Source: Annulohypoxylon bovei var. microspora
Lineage: Eukaryota; Ascomycota; Sordariomycetes; Xylariales; Hypoxylaceae
Length of the DNA: 64,000 nt
NCBI GenBank assembly: GCA_022836615.1
Contig: MU405355.1
Coordinates: forward strand, 31,800-95,799
Reading direction: 5' to 3'
Each line of letters opens with the position of its first letter. Position 1 is the first letter of the stretch. Shown here one piece after another: positions 36,821-50,031 of the stretch. Both the position numbers and the translations under genes were made by a program. Below the pieces are notes generated by a model. It was not told where the DNA came from. It saw only the letters and a list, made by a program, of their open reading frames with translations, and ran no database searches.

Positions 36821-39800
36821 TTGATATCCCTTGCTAAGCTTGAATTAATAACTTTTAAATTAAAAATCTAAGAGATATTTTAAGAATTCTTAAAGATGGG
36901 TTAATTTAAAAACCATAAAAAACCTTAAAAATTTTACGAAAAACGATAAAATACTTTTATAAAAATAAATTAATTAATTTTCCACTTTAATTAATAACTT
37001 TTTCTTAAAATGTATTCACTTTAAATCCACTAATAATAAAAAAACGATGATATGATAAATAATAAAATTTAAATCTAAAATTACGAAATAAAAATCCATT
37101 AAAAAGCCGTTATTATAATTATTAAACCTTAAACATTTAAAAATCTTTGAAATTATTAATTAATAAAAATATTAATTTTAAAAAATTCTTTTAATTAATC
37201 AAGGACTTAACCTTATTATTTATGTAAATAAAGTAAAATGGTTAAATTATTATTTAATATTAATATAAAAAAAACGCCGAAACCGTAAATAATAATAATT
37301 ATTTATTACTATATAAAATAATTATTACTTATATTAACGTTATAACCGTTAAAATTTAAACATTATATTAACTTAATTAAACGATTATTAATAATTATTT
37401 AAATTAACTTTATTACTTGGACCATTTTTAATAATTTAATTAATTTAATTAATAAAATAATTTATTAAATTAAAACTTATGTGGCTTAGATATAAAACTT
37501 TTTATTATAAAAATTAACATAAACCCTTGTATGTTATTTAACTTTTTTAATAATATTCACAATTAAGAAAAAACAATATTAAGTTAAGATTTAAGTAATT
37601 TAAGCTTAAAAAATCTTAATTAAAGAAAACCGATATACGTTAAGGAAAAAAAATACTTAAATTTTAATATTTTATAATAATAAATAAAATAAAAATTAAA
37701 CTTATAATATATTTACACTTTTTTAAACCCTTTTTTCCAAAAATATTAAAGCCTTTATAAATAATTAATAATAATTATTTAAGTTTAAACCGACTTTAAG
37801 AACTTAATATATTTAATTTATTCATTATAACTTAATATTTTAAATAAAAATTCGCTTTTAAATTAATTAATTATAACCATTATATGCAATTTTAAATCCC
37901 TTTAATATTAATAAACTTAATTAATAACGTTTAAATAATGTTAAAACCTTTAAAACCACCATTATTAAAAATACATTAATTAATACACCTTTAATTAATT
38001 AAAGCTTTAATAACCCTTTTAATAATAATATAAGTGTTATTAAAAACATTAATAATTTTACTTAAAAATAAAAACGTACCAAAAGCTTAAAAACCATTAA
38101 TAATTTTATAATTTAATAAAATATAAATATTCCTTAAATTTAACATATCTTTAAAACCTTTTAACAACCCCTTAAACTTATAAAATAATTAATACTTAGC
38201 AAATTTATATTTACTTTTAAAAATGATTAAAATAACCTTAAACTAAAAAACCCCGATAAATATATCATTACATTTATTTTTCCACCATTTATTAATTTTA
38301 TTATTATAAAAGATATTTACAAATATATTAAAAATATTTATAAAAGTTAATTAATTCCCCTTTTAAATAATAAAATCAAAATATTTTTAAATATTAATTT
38401 AAGAAATTTAATGATTACTTTACTTATTATAACCCTTAATTTAAAGTTTATTTTAATCCTTTATATCCTTATTTTCCCGAATTTAATTACTTATTTATAC
38501 TTAAAATTTAATAATACCGGTGTGTAAAATTAGATAAAAAATATTAAAAATAAATTAAAACAATATAATATAAATGAAAAACGTATAATTAAAGAAATTC
38601 TTAAATAAACCATTAATTATAACTTAAAATAAAAGGTTAAAATCGTTATTAATGGAAAAATAATGTGGATTAAGGTTAAAAAAACACTATTATATAATTT
38701 TAAAGTTTATAATTTAAAATAATATAAATTTTAAATATAATAACTTAATGAAATAACCATAAAAAATACCTTGGAATTCTTTTATAAGTTAATTAATTAC
38801 ATTATAATTTTTGTAACCATGATTAAAAAAGTAAAAAAATCTAAGACTTGTTAAATAACGTCGAAAAAATACGTTTTTAAAATTATCGTTAAAATCGATA
38901 AATTTATTTTAAAAGATATTATACATAATAAATAAACTTTATTAAAAGATTTAAAAGCATATAAATTTAATAAAATTAAAAAAATAATTAATAAATAAAT
39001 TAATTAAGAGGTTAAGTTAATTAATCATGAATAATTAAAACTTATTAATAACAAGTAATACACACCTTTTGAAAAGTCCGAATAACTTGATTAAAATATT
39101 TTAATTAAAAAAATTACCTTTAAAAAACCTTTTATTACAAAACCTATTTAAATATTTTAACAATAAAAAAACGATTTTTAGGATTTAATTTAAATGATCT
39201 TTAAAATAAATATTTTAACGTTAAACTTATAAAAATTATTTAATCGAAATAAATCCTTACATTATAAAGTTAAAATAATTCGGAATATATTTATATTAAA
39301 GTATTAATATTAATTATAACCACCAAATCCCCATTTTTTAATGAATATTATAAAAGCTTAATAATTATATAACTTTAAATTATACCACCATAAACCATAT
39401 TTTTAATAATTAAGGTATTCTTAAGTTTGGTTGTATTTTTTAAAATAATGTTAATTTTATAAGAAAATTTTTTAAACAAATTTAATAAATAAACATCGTT
39501 AATTTAATTACTTTATATTATAAGAAATAAATTAATTAAAGGTAACGCATTATAATGTTAAAAAAGGAGTTTACGTATAAAGCTTATATAACTTAAATAA
39601 TAATTAATTAAATATTATCCTTGGATATATTATTCGAAATGTTAAAATAAAAAGAAAATTAATGGAAATATACATCATTAAATAAATATATAAAAGGGTT
39701 TAATTAAAATCACATTTAAAGAAATACATTATTTATATCATTAATAAATATGCTATAAAAGTTAACCGCAAAGATTTGAAAATTTACCTTTTAAAAAATA

Positions 39801-42800
39801 CCTTTAATAATTAAAATATTTAACCACTTATAACGGTAATTTATATTTAAAAATAAATATTTAAAAAACGATTAAAAACCTTATAAAGAAACCGATTAAG
39901 ATAATAACGATTTAATTAACCCCCCACCACTTGAACCCATTGAAAAAAACCACGAAAAGATTATATAAAAACCGACTTTACGAATAATAATGAAAATGAA
40001 ATTAAAAAAAGCACACCCCGTTATAACTAAAGATGACGTTATAAAAAATGGATAAAAATAATTATTAACTTTATTTAAATTATATTCTTAAATCCTTTTT
40101 ATAAATTTTTTTTTTTTTCTCGTTTTAAACGCATTTTTTTTTTTTTTTTTTTTTTTTTTTTCCTTTGTTAATTATTTGTTATATTAATTCATTAACCGCG
40201 TATAATACCTAATCTAAGTTTCTTTTAACTTTAACACTTATTTAACCAAATCTTTACCATTTATTTTAACCATTATCGGAAAATTATTTTTAATAAAATC
40301 TTTAATAATAATAAGATTTTAATTAACGTTGGCCTTTAAATGATTATGCTTATTATCTTGGAAAAAACATGTTGAATTTTTTATTAAAAAGTAATAATTA
40401 TTATATATATTTTTAAACTTACTTAATATTAATTAACAATTAAAAAAAAACCACATTTTAATATGTTTCTTAATATTAAACAATTTAAAACATTTCTTAT
40501 AATAACGGTAAAAAACCACATTAAAATATTTATATAATTAAATTAATAATCTTTATATATGTTGGTGATTTTTAATTAAACTAACCATATACTTTTTAAT
40601 TAAATTATTTTACCAAATTTCAACATATAAAAAAAAAGCTTATAAAATACATTATTTAATAATAAACGAATAATAATTTAATTAAAAATTAATAAACTCT
40701 TAAAAAAATAACTTTAAAATTTTTTAATAAATATAACGTTTTATAATAACACCCTTAATAATATTAAAGGACATATATTTTAACATTTAATAATATCATT
40801 AACCACTTAATTAAAACATTTAAAAAAACCAACACTTATAACAAGGTATTTAACCCTTAACCTCATTATTTTTAAAACATTATTTTTAACCCATAACATT
40901 TAAATACCTTTAAAATCAATATTTACAAAGTATATAATTAATTTAAATGAGAAATAAAGCCTTGGAATAATGTTATATATTAAAGCTTTAACTTTTTTAA
41001 AATAATAATAACTTTCCTTTTATTTAAAACCATAATTAACTTTTATTATAACATTATTATTAACTTTTCGTTTAAAATGTTAATTAATTTTTTTTTCAAT
41101 GTTATGATTATTATTTTTTTTAAGAATTTATTTAACTTAATCATTATTAATTATTAATAACTTAAGTTTTTCAAAGAATTTAACAATTATTACATAATTA
41201 AGCTTCATAATAAACAATTTAAAAAAAAAAATAATCCATTTTATAATAACCACTTTAATTAAATAAATTAATTAATTACCTTCACCTTCATTAAAATCAC
41301 GTATTTTAAGTGGAAATATCTTAATTAATTAAATGTTTTAAACTCAAAAGATTATATAAATTAATTAGTAATAAAAGATAAAAAATAAAAAAAAATAAAA
41401 GGAAAAATTTATTAAAAAAATAAAAAGGAATAATAAACTTTATATTAACAATTACTATTAAAAATTTACACATTAAAACGTTTATTAAATTAAAAATATA
41501 ATAATATAATTAACTAAATTTAACTTAAACTTTATTATATGTTTAAATTTTCCAAAAATATTAAATTACTTTTTATAAAAAACCATATTTAATACCATAT
41601 AACCGTAATCCCTTTTTTTAAGATAATTTTTAAAACTTTTTTAATTATATTATTTTTTCTTAATTACATTGAATTTATACCCATTACCTTAATTAATTAA
41701 CCTTTACACGCCACTTATATATAACTTTAAAAATAAACACCATAACCATTTCATTTAAAAAAAACCGTAAAAACTTAAACCTTAATTAATTAAAGCTTTT
41801 AAGAAATATCCATAATAATACTTGGTAAAATATCTTGGATTATAAGTTAACTTTAAAGCTTATATTTAATAACTTAAACTTTAACGATTAAGTGATAATA
41901 AAACAATTAATTAAAATTTTACCACCTTTTAATATTTAAAAAAAAAAATAAAAAACCTACTTAACCTTTAAATTAATTAAAGTTATATATAAATTTTATA
42001 ATAACTAATACTTATTATTTTTAAGGATTAAAGTTATTTAAAAACTTTCATTAAATAATATTAACCAATTAATTTACAAAAAAAATATCCTTTAAACCTT
42101 ATAAAACATTACCTTTAAAGCTTTTAATTCGATTATTATTATAAACATTAAAAAACCTAAAATTATTTATATTATTTTAATAATATACATGGACATTTTT
42201 AATAATTAATATATTAAAATAAATAACTTTAAGGTATTATATTAAGTATTAATGATTTAAAATTTAAATAACGGTATTATTTATATAATTAATTTATTAT
42301 TAAATCGTTGGGATTTTAAGATAAACCACATTTAAAATTAAATAATTTATACTTAAAATACCTTAAACCTTTAATAAAAGATCTTAAAAAAAAAAATTAA
42401 AATAATTTAACTTAACGGAATTAAATAATAAAATGAATAAACTTGCGGTTATTAGGTTTTATATATAATTTATTTAATCGTTAATAAACCAATTACTTTT
42501 GTAAATTATTTATAAAAAAGATTCTTTAAGGATTATTTAATTACCTTTTACTTAACCTTTATTAATTTAATTAATATATTAATAAAAGACTTTGAAAATG
42601 ATAATGCTTTTAAAAACGTAAATTAATTAATGATAAACATTAATTAACCTTTTAAATTAATTAAATCGTCCTTTAAAAAAATTAAAAAAATAAAAAAAAT
42701 AAAAAAAGTTAAAACATTAAATTATTTTAAATAAAATAAGAAAAGGAAAAAAAAAGAAAAAAATGTTATTAAAAATTACTTTAACTTAATCTTTTTAATT

Positions 42801-43263
42801 GTAATATATAACTTATATTTTAAGAATAAAAAAAATACCTTGGAAATAAAAAACTTAATTATATTTTATACCTAGATAAAAAATAATTAAAATGAATTAA
42901 GTAATTAATTATAATTAAGTTTTTTCATTAATTAAATAATTTAAAATGATTATAAAACACGGGTATAATGTTTAAAAATTAATTGGTAAATTATAAAAAT
43001 AAATTTCATTAAAGCTTAAAAACACTTGGTAAAAAAATGATACGAGTAAAGTAATGTTAAAAAACTTTTTATATTAAATGACCATAATTGTTTAATTATT
43101 TAATAATACATACGGGATATAATATGTTAATAATAATTAAAGAATTAAAAAAATTTAAATTAAAATATATATTATTTTTTTTTTTTTTTATTTAATACCT
43201 ATAATTATCGTTTTTATTTTTAGAATTATTTATTAAAGATAATTAACATAATTTTTAAAGAAA

Positions 43264-43562
43264 ATTAAATTAAAGTATAAAAGTTTTAGTTTCGTTTCTT
43301 AGTTTTAAGCTTAATTAATTCCCATTTAAATAATTATTTTTTTAATCCGTTATACATGGAATTACACACAACCATCACTCACTTAATACACCTTCATTTA
43401 ACTTTTTAATATATCATTTTTTAACCTTATTTTATATAATTATTTATTATTTATTATTTTAATTAACAATTTCCATTACATTTTAAATTTAAAAAAAGTA
43501 TATTTAAGCCCTTTTAAAAACTTCCAATGCCTTTTTTATAAAAACTTCCCGGTTTTAATTTA
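43264..43562. repeat. Right LTR of the inner element
   Basis: Equal in length to the left copy. It ends CCCGGTTTTAATTTA where the left has CCCGGTTCCAATTCA, showing C-to-T conversion. Confidence 0.82.
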
Positions 43563-45350
43563 ATATTAAAATAATTTTATTTTAATTACATTTTTATAAT
43601 AATTAAAACGTTTTACATTTAATAATTTATTTTTTTAAAAAGTTTATAAATACGTAAATACATTATTTAATTTAAAAAAAAAATTATTAAAAATTATATT
43701 ATTATTATAATATTAATATTATTAAATAAAAAAAAAATTATAATGGTTATAAATTATAAATCGTTTAAATTAATTAATATTAAAGTTAAATAATTTATTA
43801 AAATTATATATTTCTTAAATATTATTAAATATTATGGTATATAAATCATTTATCGTTTTAATAAAGTTTATATATTAATAAATTATTTATTTAAACCTTT
43901 TAATTTAAACTTAATTAATAAAACTTTATTAATTAACGAAAATAAAATAATAATAAAACTTATTTAATACTTTTATAAATTTAATCGATTAAATTTTTAA
44001 GTAATTTACGAGTATTTATTATAAGGAATAAACCTTTTAATAATAATAAAAAAAGAATAAATAAAAAAATATTTTATTAAATATTAAAATTAATTATATA
44101 AGATTTTAAAGTATATTAAAGTATTTAAAAATCTTTTATATACGGCGGGAATAATAATTAATGTAATAAATATATAATTTATATTAAAATATAATAATAT
44201 AATTCATTAATTAATAAATATATATTATAATTAAAAATACGTTACGATTAAAATAATATTTAAAAAAATAATAAAATTATTTTAATATTTTAAAATAATG
44301 TTAATAATATATTAAATTATAATTAAATATTTCTTTTATTAATTAATAAAGAAATTAAATATATTATTATTAAATTTATAATTAATATACCTTTTAATAT
44401 TATTTACATATTAAATAATTAATTATATATTTTTAAAATAAATAATAATATTAATAATAATTAAATATATTATTAATTAAATAAAAATTAAAATAATATT
44501 ATTAACGAAATTTATTAATTATATTTTATTATTTATAAAAATTAAAAAAATGTTTAATTATTTATAAAAATAAATATTTAATAATATTTAAAATTTTATT
44601 AATTATAAAATTATAAATTAAATTTAATAATATAATTTTATTATAAAATTAATTATTTTTTTATATTTTAAAAGTAATAATAAAATAAAAAAAATTAATA
44701 ATAATTTAAAAAAAATTATACTTTAAAAGTATTAAATAAATTTTATAATTATAAACTTATTTAATTTATTTTAATAAACTTTAATTATTTATAATTATAT
44801 TATTAAACTTAATAATTATAATAATTTTTTTTTAATATTTAATATATAACTTTTTTAAAATTAATTATTTATTAAATATATTAAATATATTTATAAATTA
44901 ATTAAAGAAAAAAAAACCGTAATTTAAAAATAATTAATAATATAATATAAAGTTTTTATAATTTATAATTATTATAATAATATAAAGGTATTTTAAAAAT
45001 AAATAAAAATATATTTATAAAAAAAAAAAAGTTTAATATATATTTATATTTTTAAAAATTAAATATTAAAGGTATAATAATAAATAAATAAATATAAATT
45101 ATATTATAATAATTTATAAAAAATTTATTATTATTATTAAAATAATATTTATTAATTATATAATTTAAAAAGGTTAATATTTTTTAATAAATATAATAAT
45201 AATAATTTATTTTTAATGTATATAAATAATAATTATTTTATATAAAATTTATAATATATAAGTAAATAAATATTTAAATAAAATTAACGATAATTATAAA
45301 AAAGATTATATTTATAATAATTACGGATAATTATAATAAAAAAAAAATAA

Positions 45351-45566
45351 TATAAATTTTTAATTTAAAGGTTTTTATAATAATATTTAAATTATTTATA
45401 ATGGTAAATATAAATTATTAAAATAATTTTAAATCGTATATAAATTTAATTAATTATAAAACTTAAATTAATTAATAATTTATATATAAATTTACTTTTA
45501 TTAATATAAAATAACGTTTATTATATATAAACGATATTCCGTATAATTAAAAAGTTTAAACGTACA
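45351..45566. repeat. Right LTR of the outer element
   Basis: Gapless partner of the left LTR. Its left half is fully AT-converted (TATAAATTTTTAATTT corresponds to the intact TGTGGATCCCCGATCT). The last ~50 bp retain some C and G and end in CGTACA. Confidence 0.85.
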
Positions 45567-45985
45567 TAAATGTAAAATCTTAAAATTAATTAAAAGTCTT
45601 TAAATGGTAATAAAGAAATATTATTTATTAATATGCGTTAATTACTTTGCAAGGAAAATCGTGTACAAGCCAATAATAATAATAAATTAATTCTGTTTGC
45701 CATAATAAATCTAAAACAATGGGCTTAAGCGCAACTGCATAGGTACCTAGTCACTTGAAGCGTATTTCCGAGTTGGTTATGTCTCACTCAAGTTCGGTTC
45801 TCATACGACAGACAGGCGATTCTAGAGAGCCCTCCCGCAATTTTAATATCTAAATACACTTAAATTCCAGTCCCTCATGCCAGCTAATTCGAAGGTATTA
45901 TCGAGATAAATCGTCTGCGATGTATGTATTTATTAGCCTCTCCTATCTTTCTAACTATCAGTACGTGATCAGCGACCCGCCTAAT

Positions 45986-47837
45986 TCAAGAGACTTTGTC
46001 GGTAACTGCGGTATCTGTTTTCAACGATTCTAGTGCACCCTGAAACTCTTGCTCGATCACCTCCGCATGCTTAGAAGACCGTGGGTTTATTAAACAGCGA
46101 AATGGCACCGGGCTTGAGTTAAAGCCATCCGAGAAAGCGAATCTAGATGTCATAAGTATTTCGCGTACCTATTTAATAGCGAAGACTTACATGTCAACAT
46201 CGATATCCTTTCCGTTCGCGTCTTTTGCAGGCCCGACATCGAAAGCCCATAGTATTCGCGCAATGTTAAGCTCGACAGACGCGGACCCAAGATGCATCCC
46301 AGGACAAATCCTTCTTCCCCAACCGAACGCGCTATGGCCGAATGTGCCGGGGTACTCACGGTTCTCTATGAAGCGCTCCGGTCGAAACTCGTCTGGATCT
46401 GGGAAATCCGATTCGTTCAAGTGAACTGAGTATGAGGTTATTAATACTAGCGGGATGAGGAATGGTCAAAGATTTGTCGCACTTACTACTCCATAGAGGT
46501 GCGATAATAGTGCTTCCTTTGGGAATGAACATCCCCTTATACACATCGTCAGCTGTGCTTGCATGCGGCGTGCCGCCCAACACAGCCACTGGTCTCCAAC
46601 GCAGCGTCTCGGCGGCAACTGCTTTGACGTAAGGTAGGTGAGGCATGTCTTCGAACGTAGGGAGCCTCCCGCTTCCTATTACCCTGTCAAGCTCCTCTTG
46701 TGCCTTGGGAATGAACTGTGGACCGAATTTGACACATGCTAGGAGAAAGCTCGCAAGTGAACCTGCCGACTGTGTGGCAGTAGCTTAGCACGATATCCTA
46801 GGACCTAACCTTTCGGATGAATATGAGAACTTACTGTCTCTACTCCAGCACCGAAAGGGGATCCAGCGGCGTAAGCGAGTTCGAGATCGGGCATCCCAAG
46901 ATTAGCCTGTTCCTCTAAGAGGTGCTTGGCAAAGCAAGTAGGCAAAGCCCCCTTCGCCATTCTGCCTTTTACCTCGTCCATGAGTTCAGTATACAGTTGG
47001 ATGTCCTTTTGTCGCTGCTGTAGCACCTCGGCTTTCCATGGCGCAAAGATGCTGGGTACGTATTTAAGTGCCGGATAGCGCTCAACGGCGTATTTCCCCG
47101 GAATGCTAGGACAAGAGTCAGAGTACCGTATACAATAGTATAGAGGTTGCCTACTTGACTTGTGTTAGGCGGTCCATCGACTCGCCGTTGCGTTTCACCA
47201 CAATGTCGGTGTCCACATCTTCGACCCTCCGTCCGTACGTGACCGTCACGATAACCGAAGCCGCATAACGCTCAAGATGTTTTCGGAATCCCTCAGGAGC
47301 TTTAAGCAAATCGTTCAACAGGACCTTGGACTCCAAGCTCTGGACAGGCCTGTAAGTTTCGCTTTGGCGTTGCATAAAACCGCTGTGAAGAAGTTTTCTC
47401 CAGCGCCGCCAAAAAGACCCGTACGGTGACATGAGTCCTCGCATCCCCCCTGATAGGAACTCTCCACCCATAATAAAACGCGGTCTGGACGAATACTTAG
47501 CGCCGCGTTTCTCAAGCAAATCCCATGCCGCCTGCGCGGAGCCCAAAATGATGGTTGGCGTAGGCCCCATCTGGAGGTAAACCACATCTCCATACTCCTT
47601 ATTCAACTCTCGAAACCATAGCCATGGTTTACGAAGACCAGACTTGATGACCTTGGGGCCTGGTGGAAGTTCCGAGCGGTGTGCGTAGAGCTTCCACTCT
47701 TGCCGTAACTATTCCAAGTAAGTTAGCCACATAGCAACCCGTGGAATTTGCTACAATTTGCTTACCCTCGGAAATATCAAACTGAAATATGAAAGCGCTA
47801 CGGCGAATCCTATGCTGGCAAGAAGCTTGGCGAACAT
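45986..47837 (-). CDS. Cytochrome P450 monooxygenase
   Basis: Six exons (47766-47837, 47155-47708, 46835-47105, 46487-46769, 46191-46425, 45986-46142) splice without a stop to 523 residues. An N-terminal membrane anchor (LLASIGFAVALSYFSLIF) places it in the ER. The I-helix oxygen-binding motif is GAGVETS, the K-helix ExxR is ETLR, then FRPERF, and the heme loop is FGWGRRICPG with the ligand cysteine. All catalytic motifs are present, so it looks functional. Odd: after LPPGPK the usual PxxGN hinge is missing and the sequence runs directly to VIKSGLRKPWLWFREL. It resembles fungal secondary-metabolism P450s related to O-methylsterigmatocystin oxidoreductase, but substrate and family number cannot be assigned. 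It lies 420 bp from the RIP island and beside other oxidoreductases. Confidence 0.9.
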
Positions 47838-48644
47838 CTTGACGTTCGAGTTTAACACTACCTACCTACTTGATCATGCCTCCAGAGCACGGAATTATCG
47901 ACATGGAAAATGCCAATTAATCAGCTAGGGGACGCCACTCGCTGAAATAGGAACATGGGTAACCGATATTTCCTGCGCCATTGTCTCTGTTCAAACTGCC
48001 GATCTTGGCGGGGAAATCCATGTAGATATTCCCCCGAATTCGACGGCCATGTGTTTTGCGGAGTAGTGCACACATGATGAGTAGAGACTCGCTAATACGG
48101 TCTTGATTCGGTTAGTAATCTGAGGGATCTGATAGGAGTGTACTATGGAATACCTGGGTATATAATCTTGTGCTTTATCACCGAAGGTACTAATACTGTG
48201 TGCTAGTATCCTTTACCAGAGTAGGAGGAACTACAAATCCTCTTGCCCTAGAAAGCTTAGAATATTTTCTGCTTCCGGCATGCTCGGTAAGTGAGAAAAA
48301 CATGTTGACGTCCATCATTTTCTATTACTTGAGATATCCAGGAGACAGTTGAAAAACGACTACGATTGGAGTCCAACAAGAGGCTGAAAGCTCAAGAGTA
48401 ACACGAAAAAGGGGTAGGCACATGTTATAGCTGAATATATTCTTATACCCCGCCCTTGGCCCCTTGGCGGACCCTTCCCCATGGGGTGAACCAGGTATTC
48501 GGATATTGACCCCAGATTGCCAGACTATGTCCTATTGAATTGAGGCGGTGATATTTAGGCCTATATAAGTCCTTTGAACCGACGAAATGGTTGTCTATAC
48601 GCATCGGTCGGGTTTCATATATCATATTCAAATATTTTGCAACC
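47838..48644. other. Divergent promoter region between P450 and MFS pseudogene
   Basis: About 0.8 kb with no gene. It should contain both promoters; a TATATAAG sits ~80 bp before the MFS start. Confidence 0.55.
48562..48569 (+). promoter_or_regulatory. Putative TATA box of the MFS pseudogene
   Basis: TATATAAG about 80 bp upstream of the ATG at 48645. Confidence 0.4.
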
Positions 48645-50020
48645 ATGCAGAAAATTGCGTTACTAAGCAAGCCGTTTTTAACTTCCCTATTCCTTGGGAT
48701 AGGTGGATTTCTTTGTGGCTAGGTAGTTAGTGAGTATCATCCTTACGATACAATATTCTCCACATTGTAACTAGCTAATGAGACTCAAGTGATTCGGGAA
48801 TCATCACACCGAGCCTCGCACTGAAATCCTTCTTGGTGTAGTTTGGCCAACCTGATGCTGCTACCCGCGGAGCGATTGTGTCTGTTTACCAAGCTGGGGG
48901 TAATCATGCCTAATGTCTTTCATAATGTTTCTGCGCTGACTTGGACATAGCATGGCTTGGCAGCGCATCAGTTGGTATTACCAGTAATAAATTTGGCAGG
49001 CGGAAGGCGATAGTATTTGGTTTTATATGGGGAGCAATTGGAGCTGCACTAATGGCTGGAGCTGCTCACATAGCCACACGTAAGTATTTCTCAAACTCGA
49101 TGAATCTGGTATAGTTTCTAATATGTCTGCATCTAGTCATCATGGGCCGCCTATTAGTCGGTTATGCTGTTGGGACAATCACAGGCGTCGCCCCGGTTTT
49201 TGGTGCCGAGATTGCCAAGGTGCGGATTTAAGGGTGAACATTTTTGGAGAAAATCACTAATGCTATGGATGAGGTAGACTCACGAGCGGGTGAGGATTAC
49301 AGCTGCTAATCAGATGAGTAAGAAATACATTTCCCACGAGGAAAAAATACGATTACGAGACGCTGACTGAACATAAAATGATTGCGTGGGGATTTTTCGT
49401 TGCATTGTGGACAGATGTTGGTGAAGGCCGATGGAACAACCCTAACCAATGGAGACTCGGATTTGCAATTCAAGGGGTTCCGGCAGTTCTCCTAGGCTTT
49501 GGCATTTTATTCATCGGTGAATCGCCACGATGGTTATGCCTGAAAGGTCGCTACGAAGAAGCAAGACAAGCCTTCCGTAACTACCATTACGATAGATCTA
49601 ATGAAGGATGGTGTAATACCGAGTTCGGCATCATCCAAGTCAACATCGAAGAGGAGCAGAAGGCACAGGGCCATCTCAATTGGACAGACCTTTTCAAAAC
49701 TCCGACATTTCGAGAGCAACTATTTGTTGGGTCGTTTGTATGGACGGCTGCTATGCTGTCAGGAATATCTTTTGTGCAGTACCTACTATCAGACGGCCAT
49801 CTACGCGACTCTCCAGTTCGATCAAGACCACCAGCTCCTTGTTAGCGGCCTCTACGGTTCCGTTGTCCCTGTAGCTTGCCTCACATCCCTTTTCTTCGTT
49901 GATCGAATTGGGCGAAAGAAGATTTTAATAACAAGCTCTGTTATCTTGTCTCTTTGTTACACGATCATCACTATCATTGCAGCAGTATATCCCGCGCGCC
50001 CTGAGTTCCCGAGCCATGTC
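48645..50020 (+). pseudogene. MFS sugar-transporter-type pseudogene, truncated
   Basis: Conceptual exons carry clear sugar-porter motifs: GGFLCGY, DSGIITPSLALKSFLV, SNKFGRRKAIVFG, GRLLVGYAVG, FIGESPRWLCLKGR and DRIGRKKIL. Three defects are visible. The first donor reads TA-GGTAGT, so the junction is out of frame. A TAG stop at 48838-48840 stands where the family has Tyr. A one-base frameshift near 49783 separates ISFVQY from YQTAIYATL. In addition, the protein ends after about helix 6 (AVYPARPEF). The second half is absent and the sequence runs into the 3' end of the opposite-strand hydrolase gene. It was probably a plasma-membrane sugar or metabolite transporter of the cluster; now dead. Confidence 0.82.
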
Positions 50021-50031
50021 TGCAGTGAAGG

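Larger units (their letters stand above)
36522..43562. mobile_element. Inner nested LTR element (7.0 kb), RIP-degraded
   Basis: Direct repeats of 299 bp at 36522-36820 and 43264-43562 enclose 6.4 kb of AT-rich DNA, the size of a typical Ty1/copia or Ty3/gypsy element. The 4-mers ACAT on the left and ATAT on the right fit a target duplication with one C-to-T change. The element retains many more C than G on the plus strand and is less AT-extreme than the outer element around it. That fits a different family or a later arrival. A run of 28 T lies at 40134-40161. No coding motif survives. Confidence 0.78.
32830..45566. mobile_element. Outer LTR element, RIP-degraded, interrupted by a second element
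   Basis: The island is bounded by 216-bp direct repeats, 32830-33045 and 45351-45566, which align without a gap and originally began TG and ended CA. The flanking 4-mers TGGG (32826-32829) and TAAA (45567-45570) could be one target duplication changed by G-to-A mutation. Subtracting the inner element leaves about 5.7 kb, a plausible LTR-retrotransposon size. GC is so low that no reverse transcriptase or integrase motif can be read, so superfamily and orientation are unknown. No host gene is present. Confidence 0.8.

Noticed and set aside
32890..45350. Possible centromere core
   Set aside because: Paired LTRs at matching distances explain the block as nested transposons, and it is only 12.7 kb with active-looking genes close by.
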